A stretch of DNA of 64,000 nucleotides from Myxococcus flavus (GTDB lineage Bacteria > Myxococcota > Myxococcia > Myxococcales > Myxococcaceae): NCBI RefSeq assembly GCF_050038885.1, contig NZ_CP143624.1, forward strand, positions 5,580,001 to 5,644,000. The letters are read 5' to 3'. Of the stretch, positions 26,329-33,229 are shown piece by piece. The stretch's first letter is position 1; each line of letters opens with the position of its first letter. The notes under the pieces are model-generated. The model ran no database searches, was not told the DNA's origin, and saw only the letters and a program-made list of their open reading frames with translations. Both the position numbers and the translations under genes were made by a program.

Positions 26329-26694
26329 CTATACCTTCTTGGCCTTGGGCGCGCGCCTGGGCCTGGGGGAGGGCTTGGGCGTCACACGTGGGGCCGGAGC
26401 CGCCGCGGGCGCCTGAGCCGCCGAGAGCTGCTGTCGCGCACGGGAGCTGAAGTTGGGGTTGGTCGTCCACCAGTCCAGGCCCATCTCCTGCGCCCGCTCC
26501 ACCGAGCAGATGATCAGTCGGATTTGAATGGTCAGCAGCTCGACGTTCGTCAGATTGATCTTGATGTCCCCGGTGATGACGATGCCCTTGTCCAGCACCC
26601 GCTCGAGGATGTCTGCCACGGAGCTGCTGCGGGTCGAGGTGGGCGGGTAGTGTCGCTGAGGGGGCGTCGTCATGCGATCGTCGATCTGGGCCAT
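26329..26694 (-). CDS. gvpJ: Gas vesicle protein GvpJ
   Basis: The 121-residue minor shell protein is of the GvpA/J/M superfamily (PF00741). The conserved core is SSVADILERVLDKGIVITGD, KINLTNVELLTIQIRLIICS, then EMGLDWW, the GvpJ-type ending. Unlike GvpA it has a long Ala/Pro/Lys/Arg-rich tail (about 90-121, PSPRPRRAPKAKKV), positively charged and probably disordered. By family knowledge GvpJ is needed in trace amounts at nucleation or tip growth. It is the last gene of the ten-gene operon, 34 bases after gvpK. Confidence 0.9.
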   Translation of the reverse strand: MAQIDDRMTTPPQRHYPPTSTRSSSVADILERVLDKGIVITGDIKINLTNVELLTIQIRLIICSVERAQEMGLDWWTTNPNFSSRARQQLSAAQAPAAAPAPRVTPKPSPRPRRAPKAKKV

Positions 26695-26728
26695 GGCTCC
26701 TCGCTCTCTGTCCGCTGCTCGGCCAGCC

Positions 26729-27055
26729 TCACAGCGTCGTGCCCAGCGGCCCGAGGTCCAGATTCAGGTCCTCGTCCGTCAGGTGGAATTGCTTCTTCAG
26801 GGCATCCATCTGCTCCTGCAGGCGCAGGAAGGTGACGCCCAGCCTTTCAATCTGCTCCTCGCTCAGTGAGCCTGCGTCGATCCGGCGCAGCGCCTGCCTC
26901 TCCAGCAGCTGGCGGATGAGCTCGACGACGGCGAGCACCAGCCGCACCAGCCCGGCCTGGACGTTCTCCTCGTCCAGTTCCAGCTTGGGCGGCTTCGTTG
27001 GCTCCAACGCTCGGGCGAGCTCCTCCACCGCCTGTGGTGCGCCCTCGACTGCCAT
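26729..27055 (-). CDS. gvpK: Gas vesicle protein GvpK
   Basis: This 108-residue accessory protein carries the GvpK signature (ENVQAGLVRLVLAVVELIRQ, LLERQALRRIDAGSLSEEQI, ERLGVTFLRLQEQM). It is all-helical, acidic and cytosolic. By family knowledge GvpK is an essential assembly factor that works with the minor GvpA homologues. It starts 13 bases after the gvpS-like gene, preceded by GGCGGGGTGAACC. Confidence 0.93.
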   Translation of the reverse strand: MAVEGAPQAVEELARALEPTKPPKLELDEENVQAGLVRLVLAVVELIRQLLERQALRRIDAGSLSEEQIERLGVTFLRLQEQMDALKKQFHLTDEDLNLDLGPLGTTL

Positions 27056-27068
27056 GGTTCACCCCGCC

Positions 27069-27290
27069 TCACTGCAAGCGCTGCGGATGTTCGGGAAGGG
27101 TGCCCACCTCCAGCGCCGTCTCCACCGAGGTCAACAGCAGCCGCAGGCCCAGGTAGATGAGGTCCACGTCGGCCACCGAAATCACCAGGTCACCGCTGAT
27201 GACCACGCCCTTGTTGAGCACCCGGTCCAGCAGCTCCAACACCGAGGCGCGCTCCTGCTGTGCCTCGGGTGTCGTCGCCTGCCCGTTCAT
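27069..27290 (-). CDS. gvpS: GvpA-like minor gas vesicle protein (GvpS type)
   Basis: The 73-residue member of PF00741 has the core SVLELLDRVLNKGVVISGD, LVISVADVDLIYLGLRLLL and TSVETALEVG. The IYLGLRLLL segment, and the position between gvpG and gvpK, match GvpS of the Bacillus megaterium cluster better than GvpA itself. It overlaps the gvpG stop by 4 bases. It is expected to be a low-abundance shell or nucleation component. The symbol is by homology and position. Confidence 0.8.
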   Translation of the reverse strand: MNGQATTPEAQQERASVLELLDRVLNKGVVISGDLVISVADVDLIYLGLRLLLTSVETALEVGTLPEHPQRLQ

Positions 27291-27568
27291 CTGTTCTCAC
27301 CTCCAGGGCCTGTTTCAGGAGTCGCAGGCCCTGCCCCCTCCTGCGCTTCCTTCAACGCGTCCAGGCGGTCGAGCAGCTGCGACTCCTGCTCGTCGAACTG
27401 CTCCTCCGTGATTTCGCCGCGCTCGAGCTCCCGGTACAGGTCGCTCAGGCGAGTGCGGAGGTCGGTCTGCTCCTTGGCCTGTTCGTCCTGTACGGCCTTG
27501 TGCACCGAGCGGAAGATCCACGAGATGCTCCGGACAGGGGCCATCAGGATGTCGTCCAGGATGATCAA
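27287..27568 (-). CDS. gvpG: Gas vesicle protein GvpG
   Basis: The 93-residue helical protein begins MIILDDILMAPVRSISWIFR and continues with a charged coiled-coil-like stretch (LYRELERGEITEEQFDEQES, QLLDRLDAL). Both are typical of GvpG (PF05120). By family knowledge it is an assembly factor that interacts with GvpF. It overlaps the preceding gvpF/L stop by 4 bases and the following gvpS start by 4 bases, so the three are translationally coupled. Confidence 0.92.
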   Translation of the reverse strand: MIILDDILMAPVRSISWIFRSVHKAVQDEQAKEQTDLRTRLSDLYRELERGEITEEQFDEQESQLLDRLDALKEAQEGAGPATPETGPGGENR

Positions 27569-28374
27569 GGTGCCCCCTGCGCTGCTTCCTCCACCTGCTC
27601 GAAGTGGATTCGCAGATGGGTGAAGTTGTACGGCGGCCAGGGGCCGGTCACGTCCACCTGGAAGTTCTCGGGCAGCGTCGCGCCCAGCTTCTCCACGGCC
27701 GCGTTGAAGGCGTTGACCTTCTTTTGTGGCACCAGCGCGGCCAGATTTACCACCTCCGACTCATTGCGCGGTTCGTTGACCACGATCTGGCTTGCCACGG
27801 ACTCGATTCCATCGAGCACCTTGTCGGCGGTCGCCTCACGGAAGCCGTTGAGCAGGTCGACGAAGTACTTCCCCAGCTCGATCTTCTCTTCGCGCGACGG
27901 TTCCCCCTCGCGGTAGAGGTCGTCCCGCATCGCCTTGAGCTCGGGGAAGGCGTTGACGTAGTACCCGAATGCACTGGGGTCGGTGAGCCGGATCCGAAGG
28001 CCCAGCTCCACATTCCCACTCACCGCACGGAGCTGCGTGAGGAAGTCGTTCGCGTGCTCGGCCAGCAGATTCCGGACCTCCCGCTCGCTGCCGGCAATGA
28101 TGCCGAACGCGACCGGCAGCATCGGCGCCTGGTCCATCACCTGGCGCAGCACCGCGCTGTGGGTGCTGAGGAGCTTGCGCTCCGGTCGAAGCGTCTGCTG
28201 TTCGATGTTGCTGACGATGGCCGCCAGCTTTCCGGACGTCACCGGGTGCACGTCTGCATCCTGGATGCCGGGAGTGTCGAGGTTCAGCGAGTCGACCACC
28301 TCTACCGGAACCACCGCGTACAGGTAGCGGCCCTCCGGGGTGGACTTCTCGTGTCGAGTCTTGGCGCGTGGCAT
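27565..28374 (-). CDS. gvpF: Gas vesicle protein GvpF/GvpL family, third paralogue
   Basis: This 269-residue protein of PF06386 contains GRYLYAVVPVEVVDSLNL at the N-terminus, MLPVAFGIIAGSEREVRNLL in the middle, and VDVTGPWPPYNFTHLRIHFE at the end. TGPWPPYxF is the hallmark of the GvpF/L C-terminal ferredoxin-like domain. By family knowledge GvpF binds GvpA and nucleates assembly. It starts 30 bases after gvpA and is followed directly by gvpG, the same A-F-G order as in Bacillus, so it is the best candidate for true GvpF among the three paralogues here. Confidence 0.9.
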   Translation of the reverse strand: MPRAKTRHEKSTPEGRYLYAVVPVEVVDSLNLDTPGIQDADVHPVTSGKLAAIVSNIEQQTLRPERKLLSTHSAVLRQVMDQAPMLPVAFGIIAGSEREVRNLLAEHANDFLTQLRAVSGNVELGLRIRLTDPSAFGYYVNAFPELKAMRDDLYREGEPSREEKIELGKYFVDLLNGFREATADKVLDGIESVASQIVVNEPRNESEVVNLAALVPQKKVNAFNAAVEKLGATLPENFQVDVTGPWPPYNFTHLRIHFEQVEEAAQGAP

Positions 28375-28404
28375 GACGTTGTCCTGTCCTGTTCAGGTCG
28401 AGAT

Positions 28405-28629
28405 TCAGACCGCGGCAGGCGCAGCCGCAGCGGCGGTGAGGCCGATGGCGTCGGCGTACTTGAGGTAGGTCTCGACCGAAGCGATCACGACGCGTGCCTC
28501 GATGGAGAGCACCTCGATGCCGACCAGCGAGACCTTTACCCAGGCATCGACCACGATGCCCTTGTCCAGGATCCGGTCGATGACGTCGGCCGTCGAGGAG
28601 TTCCCGGTCGAAGTTGAGACATTTGCCAT
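28405..28629 (-). CDS. gvpA: Major gas vesicle structural protein GvpA/GvpB
   Basis: The 74-residue protein should form the ribbed shell wall. It has the strongly conserved GvpA core TADVIDRILDKGIVVDAWVK, VSLVGIEVLSIEARVVIASV and ETYLKYADAIGLT. The N-terminus is short and Ser/Thr-rich, and the tail is Ala-rich (AAAAAPAAV). This is the only one of the three PF00741 proteins in the operon with the VDAWVKVSLVGIE sequence of the bulk shell protein. It starts 7 bases after the upstream gvpF/L gene. No GvpC-type external strengthening protein is encoded nearby. Confidence 0.95.
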   Translation of the reverse strand: MANVSTSTGNSSTADVIDRILDKGIVVDAWVKVSLVGIEVLSIEARVVIASVETYLKYADAIGLTAAAAAPAAV

Positions 28630-28636
28630 GACGTAT

Positions 28637-29404
28637 TCATCCTTTCTCTTGGAAGCGCTCCAGCTCGGCGAGGGCTGCGACGGCAGGCTTTGCCAGGTCT
28701 GCCACGAAGCCGTAGGGGGGCCACGGGCCGCTGCACATCACCTTGCCGGGGCAGTCTTTCTGGAAGCGAAGGAAGGCTTGCCGGAACTCGGCGAGCTTTG
28801 GGCGCTCCACCAGGAAGGCCATGGAGAGCAGCTGCCCGTCTGGGCGAGCGGCATGGTCCCAGGTGCAGCGGACGAACAGCCCGGAGAAGGCCGCCTGCGC
28901 CCGCTCCGCCATGCGCCGGGTAGCGCGGTCCACACGTGTCTGCTGCGCGTAGAAGCGACGCCGGTTGTCCAGGTAGGCCCGTCCGCGGGCCTGGGTGTCC
29001 GCCTCGGTGGGCGCCCCTTTCTGCTCCGGGGGCTCGGCCACGTCCGACGCCTGGAACAGGATGCGCAGACCCATCTCGTCACAGCCCTCCACCTGGGCCA
29101 GCGCGTCCGAGAACTGCCGCTCGTAGCGGTGCAGGAACTCCACCACCTGTTCGGGGTGGTGGACGAAGCAGCCGTAGCGCATGGGCAACACCGCCAGTCG
29201 GCGGTGCAGCTGCTCCACCACCCGGGCGTACTCCAGCGCCTGCTCGATGCCGGCCGAGGAGGCCAGCTCCTCGGCCACCGGCGAGATGGCCGCGGCCAGG
29301 TTGCCGTGCTTCAACGCCCTCAGCGGCGCTTGGTTCAGCCCCGGCGGCAGCGCTTCCTTCGCTGCCTGCCGTGCGTCCAGGATGCCGTACATGATGGACT
29401 TCAC
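28637..29404 (-). CDS. Gas vesicle protein GvpF/GvpL family, second paralogue
   Basis: This 255-residue GvpF/L protein starts with GTG (VKSIMYGILDARQAA) overlapping the stop of the previous gene as GTGA. The N-terminal domain is recognisable by LPMRYGCFVHHPEQVVEFLH. The C-terminal domain is recognisable by CSGPWPPYGFVADL, where the usual TGPWPP is SGPWPP. It should be a cytosolic assembly factor or minor component. Divergence from the other two paralogues suggests a separate role. The GTG start fits translational coupling. Confidence 0.88.
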   Translation of the reverse strand: MKSIMYGILDARQAAKEALPPGLNQAPLRALKHGNLAAAISPVAEELASSAGIEQALEYARVVEQLHRRLAVLPMRYGCFVHHPEQVVEFLHRYERQFSDALAQVEGCDEMGLRILFQASDVAEPPEQKGAPTEADTQARGRAYLDNRRRFYAQQTRVDRATRRMAERAQAAFSGLFVRCTWDHAARPDGQLLSMAFLVERPKLAEFRQAFLRFQKDCPGKVMCSGPWPPYGFVADLAKPAVAALAELERFQEKG

Positions 29405-30243
29405 GGCCGCTCCTCCAGACTGGGGCAGAAGCTGTAGGGAGGCCAGGGGCCGGTCGCTTCCACCGTCAACCCCTGCGGCTGGTACCGGGCCGCGAGCTGC
29501 TGCACGCGCTGGGTGAACCGCTGCACCTGCCCGGAGTGCACCAGGAACGCGGAGTTCAGCACCATGTCGTCCTTCCGGCCCGAGAGCCCGCGATCCGCCA
29601 GGCGCAGGGGTTTCACCGAGATGGCCTCCGGGGCGAGCTCCTCCCGGATGTGGGCCGCCAGGCGCTGTCCCTCGTTGCGGCTGCGCTCGTCGAGCTCGCG
29701 CTGCAGCTTCTTCTCGTGGAAGTAGCGCGCGCCGGGAGTCTCGGGGAGGCGCTGGAGGCGCTGGCGGAACTCGGGCGCTTGCTCCAGATGCGCGCGCAGG
29801 CGCTGGGCGTTGGCGTAGACCTTGACTGCCCATTCCTCCTTGTCGGCGATGTCGTCGAGGAAGCTGGAGATCTGCTGCCGGTGGGCGTCGACCACCTCGG
29901 ACAGCGCTCGCGGTGAGGAGAAGATCGCCCCGAAGCTCACCGGGAGCACCGGCGAGGACTGCATCACCTCCTCGAGCACGCGCTCGTGCCTGACGGCCCG
30001 GGGGGCCACCCACTCCAGGTCCTGGGTGTGGTCCGCGCCCTCCGGCCCCAGGAACTCCTCCATCGAGAGAGGACTGTAGATGGCGGCAAGTTTCCCCAGC
30101 TTCAGCGTCCGCACGTCGGCGGCGCCGCTGACACCGGGAACGGAGAAGCGCTCCACCGCCCCTGCCCGCGTGAAGCCATAGACGTACAGTGCCTGCTGGC
30201 CCTTGCGGCGCCTCTGCACCTCGGGATGGGCGTGGGCTCTCAT
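29401..30243 (-). CDS. Gas vesicle protein GvpF/GvpL family, first paralogue
   Basis: The 280-residue GvpF/L protein starts MRAHAHPEVQRRRKGQQALY at an ATG overlapping the ATPase stop as ATGA. The sequence has the N-terminal domain (YVYGFTRAGAVERFSV, VLPVSFGAIFSSPRALSEVV) and the C-terminal hallmark VEATGPWPPYSFCPSL. A long central charged segment (about residues 150-200) is helical. The frame stays open far upstream into the ATPase gene, but the overlap and the family start place the true beginning at 30243. Role as in the family: binding of GvpA and assembly. Confidence 0.9.
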   Translation of the reverse strand: MRAHAHPEVQRRRKGQQALYVYGFTRAGAVERFSVPGVSGAADVRTLKLGKLAAIYSPLSMEEFLGPEGADHTQDLEWVAPRAVRHERVLEEVMQSSPVLPVSFGAIFSSPRALSEVVDAHRQQISSFLDDIADKEEWAVKVYANAQRLRAHLEQAPEFRQRLQRLPETPGARYFHEKKLQRELDERSRNEGQRLAAHIREELAPEAISVKPLRLADRGLSGRKDDMVLNSAFLVHSGQVQRFTQRVQQLAARYQPQGLTVEATGPWPPYSFCPSLEERP

Positions 30244-32375
30244 GGCCGGCGTGCCTCCTTGTGCCCACGGATCGCCCTGAGCAGGCTCTCGGAGGTGATG
30301 ACGAGGCGCTTTCCCTTGCCGCTGATGACGTGACGCACGGCATCCCAGGCGGCCTGGTTGCACACGGCCTGGATGTCGGCGCCGGAGAAGGACTCGCTGC
30401 GTGCAGCGAGCACGTCCAGGTGGAGGTCCTTCTCCACCGGCTTGTCGCGCAGGTGGACCTGGAAGATGTCGCGCCGCGCCTCGCGGTCCGGCAGCGGCAC
30501 GTCGACGAGCAGGTCGAAGCGTCCCGGGCGCAGCAGCGCAGGGTCGAGCAGGTCCGCGCGGTTGGTGGCCGCGAGCACCAGCACGCCGGTCAGCTCCTCG
30601 ATGCCATCCATCTCGGACAGGAACTGGCTGACGACCCTCTCTGTGACGCGCTCGTCCATCCCCCCGGCGGAGCGCGTCGGCACGAGCGAGTCGAGCTCGT
30701 CGAAGAAGATGATGCAGGGGGCCGCCTGACGGGCCTTCTGGAAGGTCTCGCGCACCCCCCTCTCGGACTCCCCCACGAACTTGCTGAGCAGCGCCGGGCC
30801 CTTGACCGAGATGAAGTTGACCTGGCTCTCGTGGGCGGCGGCCTTGGCCATCAGCGTCTTGCCGCAGCCGGGAGGGCCGCTCAGCAGCACGCCCTTGGGG
30901 GGGCGGACCCTGGCCCGCGCGAACTCCTCGGGGTACCGGAGCGGCCATTCCACCGCCTCGATGAGCCGCTGCTTGAGCTGCCCCAGTCCGCCCACGTCCT
31001 TCCAGCCGACGTCCGGGGTCTCCACGAACACCTCGCGGATCGCCGAGGGCCCCACCTCGTGCAGCGCCGACTGGAAGTCGGCCATCGTCACCTGGACCTG
31101 CATCAGCTCGTCATAGGGAATCTCGGCCGAGGCGAAGTCGATGTGGGGAATCAGCCGGCGCAGGCAGGTCATCGCCGCCTCGCGGCACAGGGCCTGGAGG
31201 TCCGCGCCCACGAAGCCATGCGTCACGGCCGCCAGATGGTCCAGGTCCACGTCCCCCGCCAGCGGCATGCCCCGGCTGTGGATGGCGAGGACCTCCTTGC
31301 GCGCCGTGCGGTCCGGGATGGAGATGGCGATCTCGCGGTCGAACCGCCCCGGGCGACGCAGCGCCGGGTCCAGCACGTTGGGGATGTTGGTGGCCGCCAG
31401 CACGATGACGTGCCGGCGTTGGGCCAGGCCGTCCATCAGCGACAGCAGCTGCGCCACCACGCGCTTCTCCACCTCGCCCTGCACGTTCTCGCGCCGGGGA
31501 GCGATGGCGTCTATCTCGTCCACGAAGATGATGGCCGGGGCCCTGCGCTGGGCCTCGTCGAAGATCTGCCGGAGGTGGGCCTCACTCTCTCCGTAGAACT
31601 TGTGCATGATTTCCGGGCCGGTGATGGTGAAGAACGCCGCCGCCGTCTCGTTGGCCACCGCCCGGGCGATCAGCGTCTTGCCGCAGCCCGGAGGGCCATA
31701 CAGCAGCACCCCCTTGGGGGCGTCGATCCCGAGCCGCTCGAACACCTCCGGATACCGCAGCGGCAGCTCCACGATCTCGCGGATGCGGCCCAGCTCCCGC
31801 TTCAGCCCACCCACGTCCTCGTAGCTGACAGCGCGCGCCCGCTCGTGCGTCACCTTCTCCTTCTGCGGCGCCTTGGCGACCTCCAGCAGGGTGTTGGGGT
31901 GAATCACCACCGCCCCCACGGGAGTGGTCTCGACGACGCGGAAGTCGGCCGTGCGGCTGCCGAACAGCAGCGCCCGGACCCGGTCTCCCTTCACCACCGG
32001 CAGTCCGTCCAGCAGCGTGCCGATGTAGGCCAGGTCGCGCTGCGCGGGGGTGAACTCCAGGGGCGCCAGCACGACCTTCTCGGCGTGTCGGGCCGGGGCC
32101 AGGGTCAGCTTCACCGGCTCGTCCAGCTGCACCCCGGTGTTGGCCCGGGTCACACCGTCAATCTGCAGGATTCCGCGCCCCCGGGCGTCCGGGTAGGAGG
32201 GCATCACCTTGGCCGCGCTGCGGCGCTTGCCGGACAGCGTGACGATGTCGCCGATATGCGCCCCCAGCCGCTGCATGTCGGCGGGGTCCATGCGGGCGAG
32301 GCCTCGGCCCAGGTCCTTGCCGAGGGCCTCGGCGGCACGCAGCGTCTGCGTATGTTCCCGTGTCGCGACGGTCAC
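30240..32375 (-). CDS. Cdc48/VAT-like double-AAA ATPase of the gas vesicle operon
   Basis: The 711-residue protein has a Cdc48-type N-terminal double-psi barrel region (about 15-180, with LGAHIGDIVTLSGKR and GILQIDGVTRANTGV) and two AAA domains. D1 has Walker A GPPGCGKTLIARAVANE, Walker B IIFVDEIDAIAP and the arginine-finger segment LRRPGRFDREI. D2 has GPPGCGKTLMAKAAAHE, CIIFFDELDSLVP and LRPGRFDLLVDVPLP. Both are complete and should be active in a hexameric unfoldase. It overlaps hsp20 upstream and gvpF/L downstream by 4 bases each, so it is an integral operon member. A single-AAA GvpN is the usual ATPase of gvp clusters and is absent here; this protein may take that role (inference). Confidence 0.92.
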   Translation of the reverse strand: MTVATREHTQTLRAAEALGKDLGRGLARMDPADMQRLGAHIGDIVTLSGKRRSAAKVMPSYPDARGRGILQIDGVTRANTGVQLDEPVKLTLAPARHAEKVVLAPLEFTPAQRDLAYIGTLLDGLPVVKGDRVRALLFGSRTADFRVVETTPVGAVVIHPNTLLEVAKAPQKEKVTHERARAVSYEDVGGLKRELGRIREIVELPLRYPEVFERLGIDAPKGVLLYGPPGCGKTLIARAVANETAAAFFTITGPEIMHKFYGESEAHLRQIFDEAQRRAPAIIFVDEIDAIAPRRENVQGEVEKRVVAQLLSLMDGLAQRRHVIVLAATNIPNVLDPALRRPGRFDREIAISIPDRTARKEVLAIHSRGMPLAGDVDLDHLAAVTHGFVGADLQALCREAAMTCLRRLIPHIDFASAEIPYDELMQVQVTMADFQSALHEVGPSAIREVFVETPDVGWKDVGGLGQLKQRLIEAVEWPLRYPEEFARARVRPPKGVLLSGPPGCGKTLMAKAAAHESQVNFISVKGPALLSKFVGESERGVRETFQKARQAAPCIIFFDELDSLVPTRSAGGMDERVTERVVSQFLSEMDGIEELTGVLVLAATNRADLLDPALLRPGRFDLLVDVPLPDREARRDIFQVHLRDKPVEKDLHLDVLAARSESFSGADIQAVCNQAAWDAVRHVISGKGKRLVITSESLLRAIRGHKEARRP

Positions 32376-32896
32376 GAGCGGCTCTCCTCCTGGGCGGTGA
32401 GGCGGATCTCGAGGACGCCGTTGCGGCAGCGGGTGTGCATCTGCCGGCGGGTGAAGCGCCTGGGGAGCAGGACCTCCTTGTGGTACTTGAGCGCCCCGTG
32501 CTCGGCATGCAGGGTCAGGATGTCTTCGCGGAGCTCCAGCGTGATGTCCTTGCGGTCGACACCTGGCAGCTCGGCCACCACCAGCACGCCCGGCCCCTCC
32601 TCGAAGACATCCACGAGGGGCTCGCGGATGGGGTGGACGACCGCCTTGCCGGTCTGGTGATCCTGGCGGATGTTCCCGAAGGGCTCCACGCGCGGAATGC
32701 CGCTCGGTTGACCGGGTGCGCCTCCTCCGATCCGCACGTTGAAGCCATAGACGCCCCTGAGCCTCTTGTCGGAGGCTCCGAACTCTCCGGAGCGTTGGAG
32801 CTGTTCGCCCTTCTCCGCGAGCTCCGCCAGTTTCGTGACAAGGGTGGTGATTCCTTCGAGGAACCCTCCACCGCTGATGCCCGTCTTCTCTGCCAT
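32372..32896 (-). CDS. gvpH: Hsp20/GvpH-type small heat-shock protein
   Basis: This 174-residue chaperone is the first gene of the gas-vesicle operon. Its C-terminal half is an alpha-crystallin domain (LVDVFEEGPGVLVVAELPGV, DRKDITLELREDILTLHAE, NGVLEIRL). The N-terminal half is a Gly-rich helical arm typical of GvpH-like proteins in archaeal and actinobacterial clusters. It probably keeps GvpA and minor proteins soluble. It overlaps the ATPase start by 4 bases. The symbol is by analogy. Confidence 0.82.
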   Translation of the reverse strand: MAEKTGISGGGFLEGITTLVTKLAELAEKGEQLQRSGEFGASDKRLRGVYGFNVRIGGGAPGQPSGIPRVEPFGNIRQDHQTGKAVVHPIREPLVDVFEEGPGVLVVAELPGVDRKDITLELREDILTLHAEHGALKYHKEVLLPRRFTRRQMHTRCRNGVLEIRLTAQEESRS

Positions 32897-33229
32897 TGCT
32901 TCACCTGTCGTGATTCAAAGCTCTGGCATCCCCCTCTCCATGCCCAGCGGCAAGACGCGAAGGTGGGGATTCCGCCCGCCCCATGCCCAGAGAGGAGCGG
33001 CACGGATAGGGGCCGGCTGGTGATGCCTGGTCGGCGGGTATCGGCGCATCGCCTGAGGCGGGCTCGTCAGGCGTGGCGACCCCCTGCCCATCGCCTGGGA
33101 GGTGGCAGGTCGACCTGGAAGGAGCGGGGCCGCCTCACTTCCCTGAACTTCGCCGCCTGTCGTGTCTACGTTCACCACGGACAACGCATGCGCGACCGGC
33201 ACGCGTGTGCGTCAGCGGTGTGAGCACCC
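32897..33229. promoter_or_regulatory. Divergent control region between the gvp operon and the PDZ gene
   Basis: These 333 bases separate the two divergent translation starts and must carry both promoters. I could not pick a convincing -35/-10 or sigma-54 pair. There are several direct ATGCCCAG repeats near 32940-32985. Confidence 0.4.

Noticed and set aside
29401..30948. A 515-codon minus-strand frame extending the first GvpF/L upstream
   Set aside because: The upstream half is a shadow of the AAA ATPase gene; the family start and ATGA overlap place the beginning at 30243.
30189..32660. An 823-codon plus-strand frame antisense to the ATPase
   Set aside because: It has no domain similarity and is explained by high third-position GC of the opposite gene.
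32897..33229. A sigma-54 promoter for the gas-vesicle operon
   Set aside because: TGGCAT-like boxes are present, but the spacing to a TTGC-type -12 box does not fit.
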